A stretch of DNA of 64,000 bases from the NCBI GenBank assembly GCA_035250245.1, contig DATFFH010000091.1, positions 1 to 64,000 on the forward strand, given 5' to 3'. Origin of the DNA: Luteimonas_C sp035250245. GTDB lineage: Bacteria; Pseudomonadota; Gammaproteobacteria; Xanthomonadales; Xanthomonadaceae. This document shows, piece by piece, positions 51,838 through 62,671 of the stretch (positions are counted from its first letter, which is position 1; each line of letters begins with the position of its first letter). The notes below the pieces were generated by a model, which was not told the origin of the DNA, searched no databases, and saw only the letters and a program-made list of their open reading frames with translations. The translations under genes and the position numbers were made by a program.

Positions 51838-51860
51838 GGTGGGCCTTGGCCCACCGAACG
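51835..51860. repeat. Short palindrome between pgl and edd
   Basis: GGTGGGCC and GGCCCACC (51838-51855) around TT, starting with GTAG that supplies the pgl TAG stop. I saw no second copy in the window. It could slow transcription between pgl and edd. Confidence 0.5.
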
Positions 51861-51931
51861 CATGCCAGCCATCCCGCCAACCAAGATCGCGACCTCGATG
51901 AAAATCGAAACGAGGCCCGCCTGACGACCCC

Positions 51932-53845
<1,914 letters not shown>

Positions 53846-53860
53846 TTCGAATCGAGACCG

Positions 53861-54523
53861 ATGAGCATGAGCATCGCCGAATACCAAACCCAAGCCGAAC
53901 GCCTGCTGCGCGACGCGGGCATCCTGCCCATCGTCACCGTCGACAGCATCGATCAGGCCCGCCGCCTCGCCGATGCCTTGCTGGCCGGCGGTCTGCGCTC
54001 GATCGAATTGACTTTGCGCACGCCGGTCGCGTTGGAAGCTTTGTCGGTATTGAAGAAATCGCTGCCGGAGATCGTCATCGGCGCGGGCACCGTGCTGACC
54101 GAAGCGCAGATCCGCGGCTCGATCGACGCCGGCGCCGATTTCCTGGTCACGCCTGGCACGCCGGCCACGCTGGCCGATGCGCTGGCGAAAGCACCGCTGC
54201 CAGTAGTGCCAGGCGCCGCGACGCCGACCGAATTCTTGGCGTTGATGGCGCGCGGCTTCCGCGTCTGCAAACTGTTCCCCGCTTCTGCCGTCGGCGGCCT
54301 GGCGATGATCAAAGGCCTGGCGGCCCCGCTCGCCGGCTTGAAACTCTGCCCCACCGGCGGCATCGGCGAGAAAGATGCCGCGGAATACCTGGCCCAGTCG
54401 AACGTGGCCTGCATCGGCGGCTCGTGGATGGTCGCCAAGGAGTGGCTGGCGGCGGGCGATTACGCCAAGGTCACCGAGAGCGCGGCCCGGGCTGCGGCGA
54501 TCGTTAAGGCTCGGACTGCATAA
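53861..54523 (+). CDS. eda: KDPG aldolase (2-dehydro-3-deoxyphosphogluconate aldolase)
   Basis: 220 aa. Schiff-base lysine K137 in RVCKLFPAS, catalytic E49 in SIELTLRT with R53 of the same strand, and phosphate-site GAGTVLT and CPTGGIGEKDA. It splits KDPG into pyruvate and glyceraldehyde 3-phosphate, ending the pathway encoded by this operon. An ATG two codons later is an alternative start. The R4 palindrome at 54574 follows; no intrinsic terminator is evident. Confidence 0.95.
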   Translation: MSMSIAEYQTQAERLLRDAGILPIVTVDSIDQARRLADALLAGGLRSIELTLRTPVALEALSVLKKSLPEIVIGAGTVLTEAQIRGSIDAGADFLVTPGTPATLADALAKAPLPVVPGAATPTEFLALMARGFRVCKLFPASAVGGLAMIKGLAAPLAGLKLCPTGGIGEKDAAEYLAQSNVACIGGSWMVAKEWLAAGDYAKVTESAARAAAIVKARTA

Positions 54524-54573
54524 GCGCTTTGAGGCGGCGTCCCCACAGCTAGCTCCGCAGGCTGCGCTCTAAG

Positions 54574-54676
54574 CCGTCATTCCCGCGAAAGCGGGAATCC
54601 AGCGACTTGGTTGTGGGCTACATCCTTGTCGATGAAGAGCGAAGTCACTGGATTCCCGCTTTCGCGGGAATGACGG
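54574..54676. repeat. REPIN-like inverted repeat, family R4 (copy b)
   Basis: Arms CCGTCATTCCCGCGAAAGCG (54574 onward) and the complement ending at GACGG 54676, around about 43 bases. Between the convergent eda gene and the glycosidase-like gene, where its hairpins may mark transcript ends on both strands. Confidence 0.85.
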
Positions 54677-54690
54677 CTGAAAGCGGAGCT

Positions 54691-57600
54691 TCACTTATCT
54701 ATCTGGATTTCAATCCGCGCAGGCGCCGCACGAATGCGCAACTCGCGGTTCTCCCAACGCACGGCTTTCCCGTCGATCTTCGCCTCGCCTGGTTCGCTGC
54801 GATACGGCCACGGCAAGATCAAACCGCCGGACGGCAACTGGACGCCTTGCGTGATATCGAGCTTCAATATCGAACCCTCTCGCCGCAGCGAGTAACCCAG
54901 CTTCCCGTTCGGCGTGCGCAGATCGCGGATCGCGATGCCCTTCCCGTCCAGCCAATCGGCCGGAATGCCCGCGGCCAGCACGATGCTGTCGTCGACTTCG
55001 CGCACGTAAGCGAACATATCCAGCGCCGAGCGCACGAAATCTGAGGCGACCCAAGCATGCGGCAAATCGCCGACGAAGAACGGCTTGCGCCGCTCGCGCG
55101 CGACGACTTCGGCCCATTGGTTCCAGGCGGCCGGCTCGCGGTCGGCGAAGAAATAATCCACCGCTTCCTGGGCGCGATCGCGCCAGCCCAGCCGCACGAA
55201 CGCGGCGACGTTGCGCCATTCGTAGGGCGTGTACGCGTCCCATTGCCGCTTGCCATCGCGGCGCTGCACGAATTCGCGCCAATAACGTTGGAAAGTGTTC
55301 TCCAGCAGGGTTTTTGGCAACCTGCCCTGCTCTCCGCCAGGCGCCAGTGCGATGGTCGTCGATGTCGCATCGAAATCGCCAAGCTCGGCCGAACCGGCCA
55401 GGTAATCGATCTTGTGGTTCGCCGCCGTCGCCTGCAGCGAGGCGTAGAGATCGTCGCGAAACTGGTCGCGCGAAGCGGCGAAGCGTTTGGCTTCCGCCGT
55501 TTTCCCGAGCCACTGCGCCACTTCCACCGCGTCCTTGTAACCGCGTAAGGCCCAGAAATTGTCCCAGTACGAATGCACCGGTTTGGCCGAATAACCTTCG
55601 TGGCTGATCGACACGGGCATCATCCCGTAGAACGCCGCATTCTTGGCCTTGTTGGCCTCGGTGCGTTCGCTCAGCCGCAGCTTCTCCATGTATCCGAACG
55701 CAGCCAGCACATGCGGCCACATTTTCGCCAGGAAAGCCTTGTCGCCGTTGTAGCGGTACAGTTCGGCGATGTTGAAGATCAGCTCGCCGTGGCTGTCGTT
55801 CTCCGGCACCGGATCGCTGCCGCGGCGGTCGACGCAGCAAGGCACCATGCCGTCCTTGAACTGGTACGGCGCATACCAGGCCACGTAGTCTTTCACCGCA
55901 TCCTCGCGGCCCATCCGCAGCAGGCCTTCGGAAATCATCGCGCCGTCACGGATCCAGCTGCGCGCGTACGAACGCGTGCCCGGCTGCAAACGCGGGCCGA
56001 TGCGCGAGACGAGCATGTGCGCGGTAGCGGTGCGCAGCGTATCCGCCAGCGCTTGGCCCTGCGGAGGCACGTCGATATGCACGCGGTCCAGTTTGCCGCG
56101 CCAATCCGCGGCGGCGGCTTGTTGCAGGCTTTCCGCATCCGCGATCGCTTTTGGCGCCGCACCGGTCATCGGGATCAGCAACGAAATTTCGCGCCATTCT
56201 CCCGGCGCCAACGGCAGGCGATACAACAAAGCGCCGGAAGCGAGCCCGGTCGGGTCGTCCACTCGCTTGGTTTGCGGCCGCTCGCCGTCGTCCAATTTGG
56301 CCACCGCCGAACCCGAGTCGAAAGCGCTGACGAACGAAGCATCCGGGGTCTGCCCGGCGAACACGCGCCGCTGCCCATCAACAGAAACCGTATTGCCTTC
56401 GATCTCCAGATTGCGGATCGCGCTGACGCCGCCGACGGTATTCAAGAACTGCGTGGGCGGGTTCACCTGCAACGGCCGCACCGCCAAGGCGAGGATGAAA
56501 TCGCGGGCTTCTTTGCCGGTATTGGCCAGGCGATAGCGCACGACCAACTGCGAGCTCCTGCTCTCGCCACGGGCGAAGGCGGTGGTCTTGAGCGAAAACT
56601 CCGGATGCTTCCAGTCCACGCTCGGAATCGGCAAATACCCATCCTGCAGCGACTGCGAGGCCTGCACGTCGGCCCAGGTGACCAGCGCCCCGTCTGCGAT
56701 CACGAACGGCTCGATGCTGAAACCGCCCTGCGCGACTTCGACCGCGCCGTCTTCGCCGATTAGGCCCTGCTGCTCGCCACCGTCGATGCCTAGGATCGTC
56801 CAGTACGGTTGTTCGCCGATGAAGCCACGCGGATACCAGCCCCTCGGCGAATCTTTCGCTACCGAACGCACGAAATCGTTGGGCGTGGCGGCGAATTCCA
56901 ACGGTTGCACCGCCGCTTCTTCCAAACCGAACGTGGCCTGCGGACCGTCGCCGGGCAGGACGCGGAGATAGCGCGCTTCGGATTCGGGCAACGCCAGATA
57001 GTCCGCGCCGCCGTCGCCGCCGACGACGGTTCGAACATCGCGCCAGGCTTTGCCGTCGTCGGAAGTTTGCACCAGGTAATCGGACGCGTATTCGCGTGGC
57101 GTCCAACGCAGCACCAGGCCGCCGAATTCGCGCGGCTTGCCCAGATCGAGCGTCAGACTCGGCGCCGGTTCGGTTGCGAAATCGGCGATCCATGCGGTGT
57201 CGCGCTTGCCGTCCACCGTCCTGGCCGCGATCGCACCGCCATTGGCAGCGGTCGAACTGGCCGAAGCTTTTAACGACGAACGGTCTTCTGGCGGGAGCGG
57301 TTCGAAACGGAGCCTGTCGAAGCAAACCGAACCTTTGCCGCCTTCGTTGTTGTAGATGGTGTATTCGAGTTTCGCGCTGCTACGCAGCGCGCGGTCCGGA
57401 TCGGGCCCCCAGGCCTTGTCGATATGCCGCTTCTTGTAGCGGACCTCGGACCAGGCGCGCGGGTAGTCGTACTTGGGCCGATTCACCCACCAGACGTTGT
57501 CGCCGCTCGCATCGATCAGCTTGAATTGCAGGTCGTTCTTGGGCGAATCGCCGCGCAGGTCGAACTTGAATTGGTAGTTACCGGGATATTCGACCGGCAG

Positions 57601-57837
57601 ATCGCGTTGGATGCCGACGTAACCGGAAACGCCATTGAAGTCGTAGTCCAGGCACAAGGCTTTGCCGTCGACGCCTTGCGCCTGACGAAGTTTGCCGGTG
57701 ACTTGGTTGGAGACGACGACTTTCCAGTCGTTCTGATTTTCGAAGCCGTCGAGCGAACGCGGCGCGGTCTGGGCTTGGACCACGCCGGCAAACATCGATC
57801 CGGCCAAGACGATGGCGCTTTTGCCTTCAGCCGTCAT
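54691..57837 (-). CDS. Secreted multi-domain glycoside-hydrolase-like protein with discoidin (F5/8 type C) domain
   Basis: 1048 aa. Signal peptide about 1-23 (ends GVVQAQT). A carbohydrate-binding-like beta domain follows (about 30-180, CLDYDFNGVSGYVGI), then a discoidin domain (about 188-306, DGKRDTAWIADF, LTLDLGKPREFGG), a beta-supersandwich-like section, and a C-terminal (alpha/alpha)6-barrel region (about 595-900) with SYARSWIRDGAMISEGLLR, typical of clan-L-like glucosidase folds. The family is not one I can name. It is the last gene of the TonB-receptor/ABC sugar operon. The ATG at 57837 lies in the arm of an R4 palindrome; the reading frame is open further upstream through the repeat, but only this start gives a clean signal peptide. 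Confidence 0.75.
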   Translation of the reverse strand: MTAEGKSAIVLAGSMFAGVVQAQTAPRSLDGFENQNDWKVVVSNQVTGKLRQAQGVDGKALCLDYDFNGVSGYVGIQRDLPVEYPGNYQFKFDLRGDSPKNDLQFKLIDASGDNVWWVNRPKYDYPRAWSEVRYKKRHIDKAWGPDPDRALRSSAKLEYTIYNNEGGKGSVCFDRLRFEPLPPEDRSSLKASASSTAANGGAIAARTVDGKRDTAWIADFATEPAPSLTLDLGKPREFGGLVLRWTPREYASDYLVQTSDDGKAWRDVRTVVGGDGGADYLALPESEARYLRVLPGDGPQATFGLEEAAVQPLEFAATPNDFVRSVAKDSPRGWYPRGFIGEQPYWTILGIDGGEQQGLIGEDGAVEVAQGGFSIEPFVIADGALVTWADVQASQSLQDGYLPIPSVDWKHPEFSLKTTAFARGESRSSQLVVRYRLANTGKEARDFILALAVRPLQVNPPTQFLNTVGGVSAIRNLEIEGNTVSVDGQRRVFAGQTPDASFVSAFDSGSAVAKLDDGERPQTKRVDDPTGLASGALLYRLPLAPGEWREISLLIPMTGAAPKAIADAESLQQAAAADWRGKLDRVHIDVPPQGQALADTLRTATAHMLVSRIGPRLQPGTRSYARSWIRDGAMISEGLLRMGREDAVKDYVAWYAPYQFKDGMVPCCVDRRGSDPVPENDSHGELIFNIAELYRYNGDKAFLAKMWPHVLAAFGYMEKLRLSERTEANKAKNAAFYGMMPVSISHEGYSAKPVHSYWDNFWALRGYKDAVEVAQWLGKTAEAKRFAASRDQFRDDLYASLQATAANHKIDYLAGSAELGDFDATSTTIALAPGGEQGRLPKTLLENTFQRYWREFVQRRDGKRQWDAYTPYEWRNVAAFVRLGWRDRAQEAVDYFFADREPAAWNQWAEVVARERRKPFFVGDLPHAWVASDFVRSALDMFAYVREVDDSIVLAAGIPADWLDGKGIAIRDLRTPNGKLGYSLRREGSILKLDITQGVQLPSGGLILPWPYRSEPGEAKIDGKAVRWENRELRIRAAPARIEIQIDK

Positions 57838-57921
57838 TCCCGCGAAGGCGGGAATCCAGTGTCTTTTACCCTTCCCGCCAAGAGCAAAGTCGCTGGATTC
57901 CCGCTTCCGCGGGAATGACGG
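57831..57921. repeat. REPIN-like inverted repeat, family R4 (copy c)
   Basis: Arms CCGTCATTCCCGCGAAGGCG (57831 onward) and GGATTCCCGCTTCCGCGGGA with GACGG ending at 57921. The left arm contains, on the minus strand, the GGGAATGACGG that gives the start codon of the glycosidase-like gene. It lies between that gene and the upstream permease gene. Confidence 0.85.
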
Positions 57922-57950
57922 CTTCGAGCATGGGAAAACGGCGCGCGCAT

Positions 57951-58787
57951 TCAACCTTTGACACTCCCGAGCAGCAGGCCTTGGATGTAATACCGTTGCA
58001 GCAGCAGGAACAGCAACAGCACCGGCAATACCGTGATCACCGCGCCCGCCATCATCATCTCCACGTCCTGGATGTGCTCGCGCGACAACGAAGCCAGGGC
58101 CACCGGCAAGGTGTAGTGCTCCTGGTCGGTCAGTACGATCAAGGGCCACATGAAATCGTTCCAGGCGGCCATGAAGGTGAAGATCGACAAGGTGACCAGC
58201 ACCGGCTTGAGCATCGGCAGGACGATCTGGAAGAAAATGCGCAGCTCGCCGGCCCCGTCGATACGTGCGGCTTCAAGCAATTCATCGGGAATCGAGCGCG
58301 CGTACTGGCGTACCAGGAAAATGCCGAACACCGTGGCCAGCGCCGGGACGATCACCCCGCCGTAGCTGTTGACCAGATGCAGCTGCTTCATCATCAGGAA
58401 CAAGGGCAACATCGCCACCTGAGCCGGAATCACCAGCGCCGCCAGCAGCAGCTGGAAAATACGCTCGCGCCCTTTGAACCGGAGCTTGGCGAATGCGTAG
58501 CCGGCCATCGTGTTGACCAACAGCGACAGCAATGTGATCGAGAGCGACACCAGCAGGCTGTTGCCGAAATTGCGGGCCATGCCGGTGCGCTCGAACAACT
58601 CGTGGTAAGCGCCCAAGGTCGCTTTCGACGGCAGCAATGGCGGCGGGAAATGGCTAGCCTCGCCGGCCGGCATGAACGACACCGACACCATCCAGGCCAG
58701 CGGCGCCAGGCTGATCAAAGCCAACACGACCAATGCCGTATTCACGGCGATGACGTTGAAGCGCGACTCGCCCACCTGGCGGCTCAT
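57951..58787 (-). CDS. Carbohydrate ABC transporter permease, MalG-like (CUT1)
   Basis: 278 aa with six predicted membrane helices. The ATPase-contact EAA motif reads EAARIDGAGELRIFFQIVLP, near residue 185. The C-terminus RYYIQGLLLGSVKG is the MalG signature. It partners the permease upstream, whose stop overlaps this start as ATGA. There is no ATPase gene in the operon; the UgpC-type ATPase at 45996-47078 is the likely partner. Confidence 0.92.
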   Translation of the reverse strand: MSRQVGESRFNVIAVNTALVVLALISLAPLAWMVSVSFMPAGEASHFPPPLLPSKATLGAYHELFERTGMARNFGNSLLVSLSITLLSLLVNTMAGYAFAKLRFKGRERIFQLLLAALVIPAQVAMLPLFLMMKQLHLVNSYGGVIVPALATVFGIFLVRQYARSIPDELLEAARIDGAGELRIFFQIVLPMLKPVLVTLSIFTFMAAWNDFMWPLIVLTDQEHYTLPVALASLSREHIQDVEMMMAGAVITVLPVLLLFLLLQRYYIQGLLLGSVKG

Positions 58788-59662
58788 ACCAATTCCTTCT
58801 TACGCCCCAGGCGCAGCAGCACCGTGGTCACCGCCAGGATGATCACGAACAACAGGAACGCCACCGCCGATGCGCGGCCCAGGTTCCACCAGCGGAAGCC
58901 TTCCTCGAACATGTAGTACAGCACGCTGACCGTGCTCTGCAGCGGATCGCCGCGGGTCATCACGTACGGTTCGGCGAACAATTGGAAATAGCCGGAGATG
59001 GTGATCACGCCCACCACCAGCAGCACCGGCCCCAGCATCGGCAAGGTGATGTGCAGGAACTGGCGCCATTTCGAGGCGCCGTCGATGCGCGCGGCTTCGT
59101 ACAGGTCCTGCGGGATCGATTGCAATCCCGCCAGGAAGATCACCATGTTGTAGCCGAAGTTCTTCCACACCGCGAGCAGCATGATCGTCGGCATCGCCCA
59201 GGCGGGATCGCCCAGCCAGTCGATCGGTCCGATGCCGAAATGCCCCAGCACCCAGTTCACCAGGCCGTAGCTGGTGTGGAACAGATAGCGCCAAATCACC
59301 GCCACCGCCACCAATGTCGTCACCACCGGCGCGAACAGCGCCGTGCGGAAAAAAGCCTTGAAGCGCGACACCGGCGCGTGCAGCAGCATGGCTGCGCCCA
59401 GCGACACGCCGATCGACAAAGGCACGCCGACCGCGACGAAATAGGTGGTATTGCCGAGCGACTTCCAGAACATCGGCGTGCGCAGCAATTCCCAATAATT
59501 GCCGAAGCCGACGAAGCGCAGGTTGGCCGGGTCGGCCAGCGCGTACAGATCGAAATCGGTCAGGCTCAGGCCCAGCGCGGCCAGCACCGGCAGGCCGAAA
59601 AACACGCCGATCACGATCAGCGCGGGCGCCGCGAACATCCAGCCAGCCAGCGAAATCTTCAT
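58784..59662 (-). CDS. Carbohydrate ABC transporter permease, MalF-like (CUT1)
   Basis: 292 aa from ATG 59662, chosen because it overlaps the binding-protein stop as ATGA; a longer frame adds 60 implausible residues from that gene. Six helices, with the EAA loop EAARIDGASKWRQFLHITLP. Forms the heteromeric channel with the MalG-like subunit. Confidence 0.92.
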   Translation of the reverse strand: MKISLAGWMFAAPALIVIGVFFGLPVLAALGLSLTDFDLYALADPANLRFVGFGNYWELLRTPMFWKSLGNTTYFVAVGVPLSIGVSLGAAMLLHAPVSRFKAFFRTALFAPVVTTLVAVAVIWRYLFHTSYGLVNWVLGHFGIGPIDWLGDPAWAMPTIMLLAVWKNFGYNMVIFLAGLQSIPQDLYEAARIDGASKWRQFLHITLPMLGPVLLVVGVITISGYFQLFAEPYVMTRGDPLQSTVSVLYYMFEEGFRWWNLGRASAVAFLLFVIILAVTTVLLRLGRKKELV

Positions 59663-60960
59663 CGCTGCGCACCGCCGGCTTGCACCGAATTTTCCTGCGC
59701 CGCTTGCGCCTGCATCCAGCGGCGTTTCTCCAGGATCTCGTCGACGCGCTTGTCCAGATCGCGTAGCGCGTTGTCCTCCGATTCGCCGCCGCGCACCACG
59801 CGTTCGCTGGCCAGGCGCATCTCCTGCACGATCCGCTCCCACTCCAGCACTTTCGGCGTGGGCTTCACCCGTTCCAACTGGTCGCGGAAAGCCTGCGCGT
59901 ACGGGTCTTGCTTCAGCTGCGGATATTCCCAGGTGCTGCGCCGCGGCGGCAGATCGCCGATCGCGGCGTGGAAGCGCTGCTGGATATCGGGCCGCGACAG
60001 GAATTCGACCAGCTTCCAGGACGCATCCTTGTGCTTGGACTCACGGAACAGCACCAGGCTGGTGCCGCCGGCGATGCCGGCGCCGGGGCCGTTCGGACCC
60101 GGCAGCGGCGCCGTGCCCCAGGCGTCTTCCAATCCCGCCGGCACGCGCTTCTTGAATTCGCGGATGTTCCAGGGACCGGACACGTAGAAAGTGAAGAAGC
60201 CTTTGAAGAATTCGTCCCAGACGTTGGAGATCTGCGTCTCGGACATCGGCGGCGCCCAGCCTTGCCGGAAGATGTTCACGTAGAAATCCAACGAACGGCG
60301 GAAGCCCGGGCTCTGGAAATTGCCGCGGCCGTCGCGATCGCGCAGCAGCGGATCGTCCTGCTGCAGGCCCAGCGACAGCAATTGCTCGAACTCGTTGAGC
60401 GGCAGCATCGACGCGTAGCGTTGCGGCCCCACTTGCTTCTTCACCGCGGCCATCGCGCGGTCCCATTCTTCCCAAGTAGCCGGTGGTTTATCGAATCCGG
60501 CTTTGGCCAGGATGTCCTTTCGGTAGAACACCAAACGCGTATCCACGTACCAGGGCACGCCGACCAATTGGCCGTCGATGACGTTGGTGTCCCAGATGCC
60601 GGGAAAATAATCGCGCTTGTCGACGATCTTCGAGCGATCGACATACGGCTGCAGCGGCGTGAGCGTGCCCAGCGCCGCGAATTCCGGAATCCAGGTGTTG
60701 CCCAGCTGACAGATGTCCGGCAAACCGTCCGCGGCGAACGCGGTCAGCAATTTTTCGTGGGCGGCGGTCCAGGGAATCTGCTGCAGATCGACGCGAATGC
60801 CCGGATTGTCGCGCTCGAACTCGTCGATCAGCGGCCCGACCACTTCGGCCTCGCGGCCCATCGACCAGAAGCGGATCGTGACCGTGTCCGATTCGCGCGT
60901 GCAGCCGATCAGCAGCCACGCGGCGAAGACGACGATCAGCAAGGGCCGGACGATGCGCAC
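59659..60960 (-). CDS. Sugar ABC transporter substrate-binding lipoprotein (family 1)
   Basis: 433 aa from a GTG at 60960, nine bases after the preceding stop. Signal peptide with lipobox LIGC, lipid-anchor Cys20. Type-1 solute-binding fold: TIRFWSMGREAEVV, the sugar-binding segments YVDTRLVFYRKDILAKAG and YVSGPWNIREF, and C-terminal helices. A binding protein fixed to the membrane is unusual in Gram-negatives but known. It would deliver oligosaccharides to the two permeases downstream. The ligand is unproven. Confidence 0.9.
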   Translation of the reverse strand: MRIVRPLLIVVFAAWLLIGCTRESDTVTIRFWSMGREAEVVGPLIDEFERDNPGIRVDLQQIPWTAAHEKLLTAFAADGLPDICQLGNTWIPEFAALGTLTPLQPYVDRSKIVDKRDYFPGIWDTNVIDGQLVGVPWYVDTRLVFYRKDILAKAGFDKPPATWEEWDRAMAAVKKQVGPQRYASMLPLNEFEQLLSLGLQQDDPLLRDRDGRGNFQSPGFRRSLDFYVNIFRQGWAPPMSETQISNVWDEFFKGFFTFYVSGPWNIREFKKRVPAGLEDAWGTAPLPGPNGPGAGIAGGTSLVLFRESKHKDASWKLVEFLSRPDIQQRFHAAIGDLPPRRSTWEYPQLKQDPYAQAFRDQLERVKPTPKVLEWERIVQEMRLASERVVRGGESEDNALRDLDKRVDEILEKRRWMQAQAAQENSVQAGGAQR

Positions 60961-60969
60961 CCGCCCAGT

Positions 60970-62598
60970 TTATTGCGGCGGCTGCGGACGTGCCGCTTCG
61001 GCCGGCAGCGGCTGCGCATTCGCCGCACGCGACTCGGCCACGCCGATCGCGCGCGCGGCCGCGGCCTTCGGATCCGGCGGCGCGGAAGTCGGGGTTTGGC
61101 CCTGCGGGGTCAGCCAGCCGCCCTGGAAACCGGCCATTTCCAGGCCTTTGCGCACGTACGGATTGCGCTTCATCGTCTTCCAGACGAATTCGTTGCGGTA
61201 GTTGGCGATCATCGCCAGGATCGGGCCCTGGTCGATGCCGATGTAATCGCTGGCTACCCAGCCCTTCTCCGGCACCAGCCGGCCCGTCTTCAACGGGATG
61301 TCGTAGTCGAAGCTGGGATTGAACGCGTCCAGGAAGCCGTAGCTGGAATACAGGAAATCGCCGTAGCGTTCGTGCAGGGTCTGCGTGGCCGGAATCACGA
61401 TCTCCGGCGCGAACGGCAAGGACGCGATCGCCGCGGTAGGCGCGATGGTGCCGTCGTCGAAATCGTCGCGCAGGCCGGCGCCGCGCGCGCTGTAGTGGCG
61501 GAATTCGCGTTCCTGGCCCTGGAAGTACTGGGTGGTGCGCTGCGGGCCGTCGCTGGCGGTCAGGCCCCACACATTCTCGCCGTACTCCTTCCACTTCATC
61601 GGATTTTCGATCGCGTACGCGCGCTGCGCGTAGGTCGCGCGGCGGCTGTTCTCGAAATAGTCGATGCCGCGGTTGCGCATGTAGTCGTCGCGGATGCCGC
61701 GGAAGTCGATCCACACATGGCTGTACTGATGGCCGAAATGAGGGGCGAAGCTCAAATATTCCTGGCCCTGGAACACGCCCCAGCTCAAGTCGTAACTGCG
61801 CGTCCACACCTGCCATGCATCCGGGCTTACCGGATGGGTCGGCGAAGCCATCGCCAGGATGTAGAGCAGCATCGCCTCGTTGTAGCCGGCCCAGTCGTGC
61901 TGGATAAAGCCGCTTTCCGGATACCAGCCCATCGAAACCAGCGGCGGGCGCTTCTGCAGCCAGGTCCAATCCACGCGCTTGTACAGCGTGTCGGCCAGTT
62001 CCCGGATTTCCTTTTCGCGCGGATCGTCGCGATCGTAATAGCTCTGCGCGAACAGCACGCCGGCCATCAGCAGCGCGGTGTCGATGCTCGACAACTCCAC
62101 CCAGGGCTCGTAGCGGTGCCCGGTCTGCATGTCGAGGAAGTGGTAGTAGAAGCCGTGGTGCCCGGTCCTGCCGGTGCGTTGCGGGCCTTGCGGCGCATCG
62201 CGGAAGAACCTCAGTGTGACCAGGGTGCGGTCGACCGCCTGGCGGCGGCTGACCCAGCCGTTCTCGATGCCGATCGGATACGCGGTCAAGGCGAAGCCGA
62301 CCGACGCGATGCTGGCGAACGGACGCGAAGGGAAACGGTCGGGCGTGAGCCCGTTGTTCTCGTTGGTCGTGTCCCAGAAGAACTGGAAAGTGCGGCGCTC
62401 GATGTCGCGGAATAGCGGCGGCAATTCTGGCGGCCCCGGCTTGGTCGGCGCGGGCGCGGGCGTCTGCGCGATCGGCCCGGGTTTGGGGGCCTGCGCGTCC
62501 GGTTTGCGTTCGGGCTCTTGCGGTCCGCAGCCGGCCAGGAAACCCATGGCAAGCAGCGCGGCCAGGAACGCATGGGCACGGGCGGGTCGGAATCGCAT
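60970..62598 (-). CDS. Glucoamylase-domain lipoprotein, GH144-like (endo-beta-1,2-glucanase family)
   Basis: 542 aa. Signal peptide with lipobox LAGC (Cys24) and a Pro-rich linker (27-58). A (alpha/alpha)6 domain with RRTFQFFWDTTNENNGLTPD, GHHGFYYHFLDMQTGHR, ELSSIDTALLMAGVLFA and GWVASDYIGIDQGPILAMIANYR matches PF10091 (glycoamylase/COG5368), the family holding GH144 endo-beta-1,2-glucanases and a domain of cyclic beta-1,2-glucan synthase (established knowledge). The function here is inferred from family. It follows the TonB receptor and precedes the binding protein, as expected for periplasmic breakdown of imported glucan. Confidence 0.82.
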   Translation of the reverse strand: MRFRPARAHAFLAALLAMGFLAGCGPQEPERKPDAQAPKPGPIAQTPAPAPTKPGPPELPPLFRDIERRTFQFFWDTTNENNGLTPDRFPSRPFASIASVGFALTAYPIGIENGWVSRRQAVDRTLVTLRFFRDAPQGPQRTGRTGHHGFYYHFLDMQTGHRYEPWVELSSIDTALLMAGVLFAQSYYDRDDPREKEIRELADTLYKRVDWTWLQKRPPLVSMGWYPESGFIQHDWAGYNEAMLLYILAMASPTHPVSPDAWQVWTRSYDLSWGVFQGQEYLSFAPHFGHQYSHVWIDFRGIRDDYMRNRGIDYFENSRRATYAQRAYAIENPMKWKEYGENVWGLTASDGPQRTTQYFQGQEREFRHYSARGAGLRDDFDDGTIAPTAAIASLPFAPEIVIPATQTLHERYGDFLYSSYGFLDAFNPSFDYDIPLKTGRLVPEKGWVASDYIGIDQGPILAMIANYRNEFVWKTMKRNPYVRKGLEMAGFQGGWLTPQGQTPTSAPPDPKAAAARAIGVAESRAANAQPLPAEAARPQPPQ

Positions 62599-62620
62599 TA
62601 CGGTGCAGGGCCTCTTCGGT

Positions 62621-62659
62621 TAAAGAAACGTCGGCTCCCCTTCCCTGGAGAGCCGACCC
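62621..62659 (-). terminator. Intrinsic terminator or attenuator after the TonB-receptor gene
   Basis: On the minus strand an 8-bp stem GTCGGCTC/GAGCCGAC (62657-62630), extended by a few G-C pairs, is followed by GTTTCTTT. It lies in the 73-base gap between receptor and glycoamylase genes, so downstream genes would get less transcript than the receptor, a common arrangement in sugar-uptake operons. Confidence 0.55.
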
Positions 62660-62671
62660 ATTGCGTGGTGC

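Noticed and set aside
57951..62598. Complete maltose-type transporter
   Set aside because: The permeases are MalF/MalG-like in fold only; no maltose genes are present and the enzyme genes point to beta-glucans.
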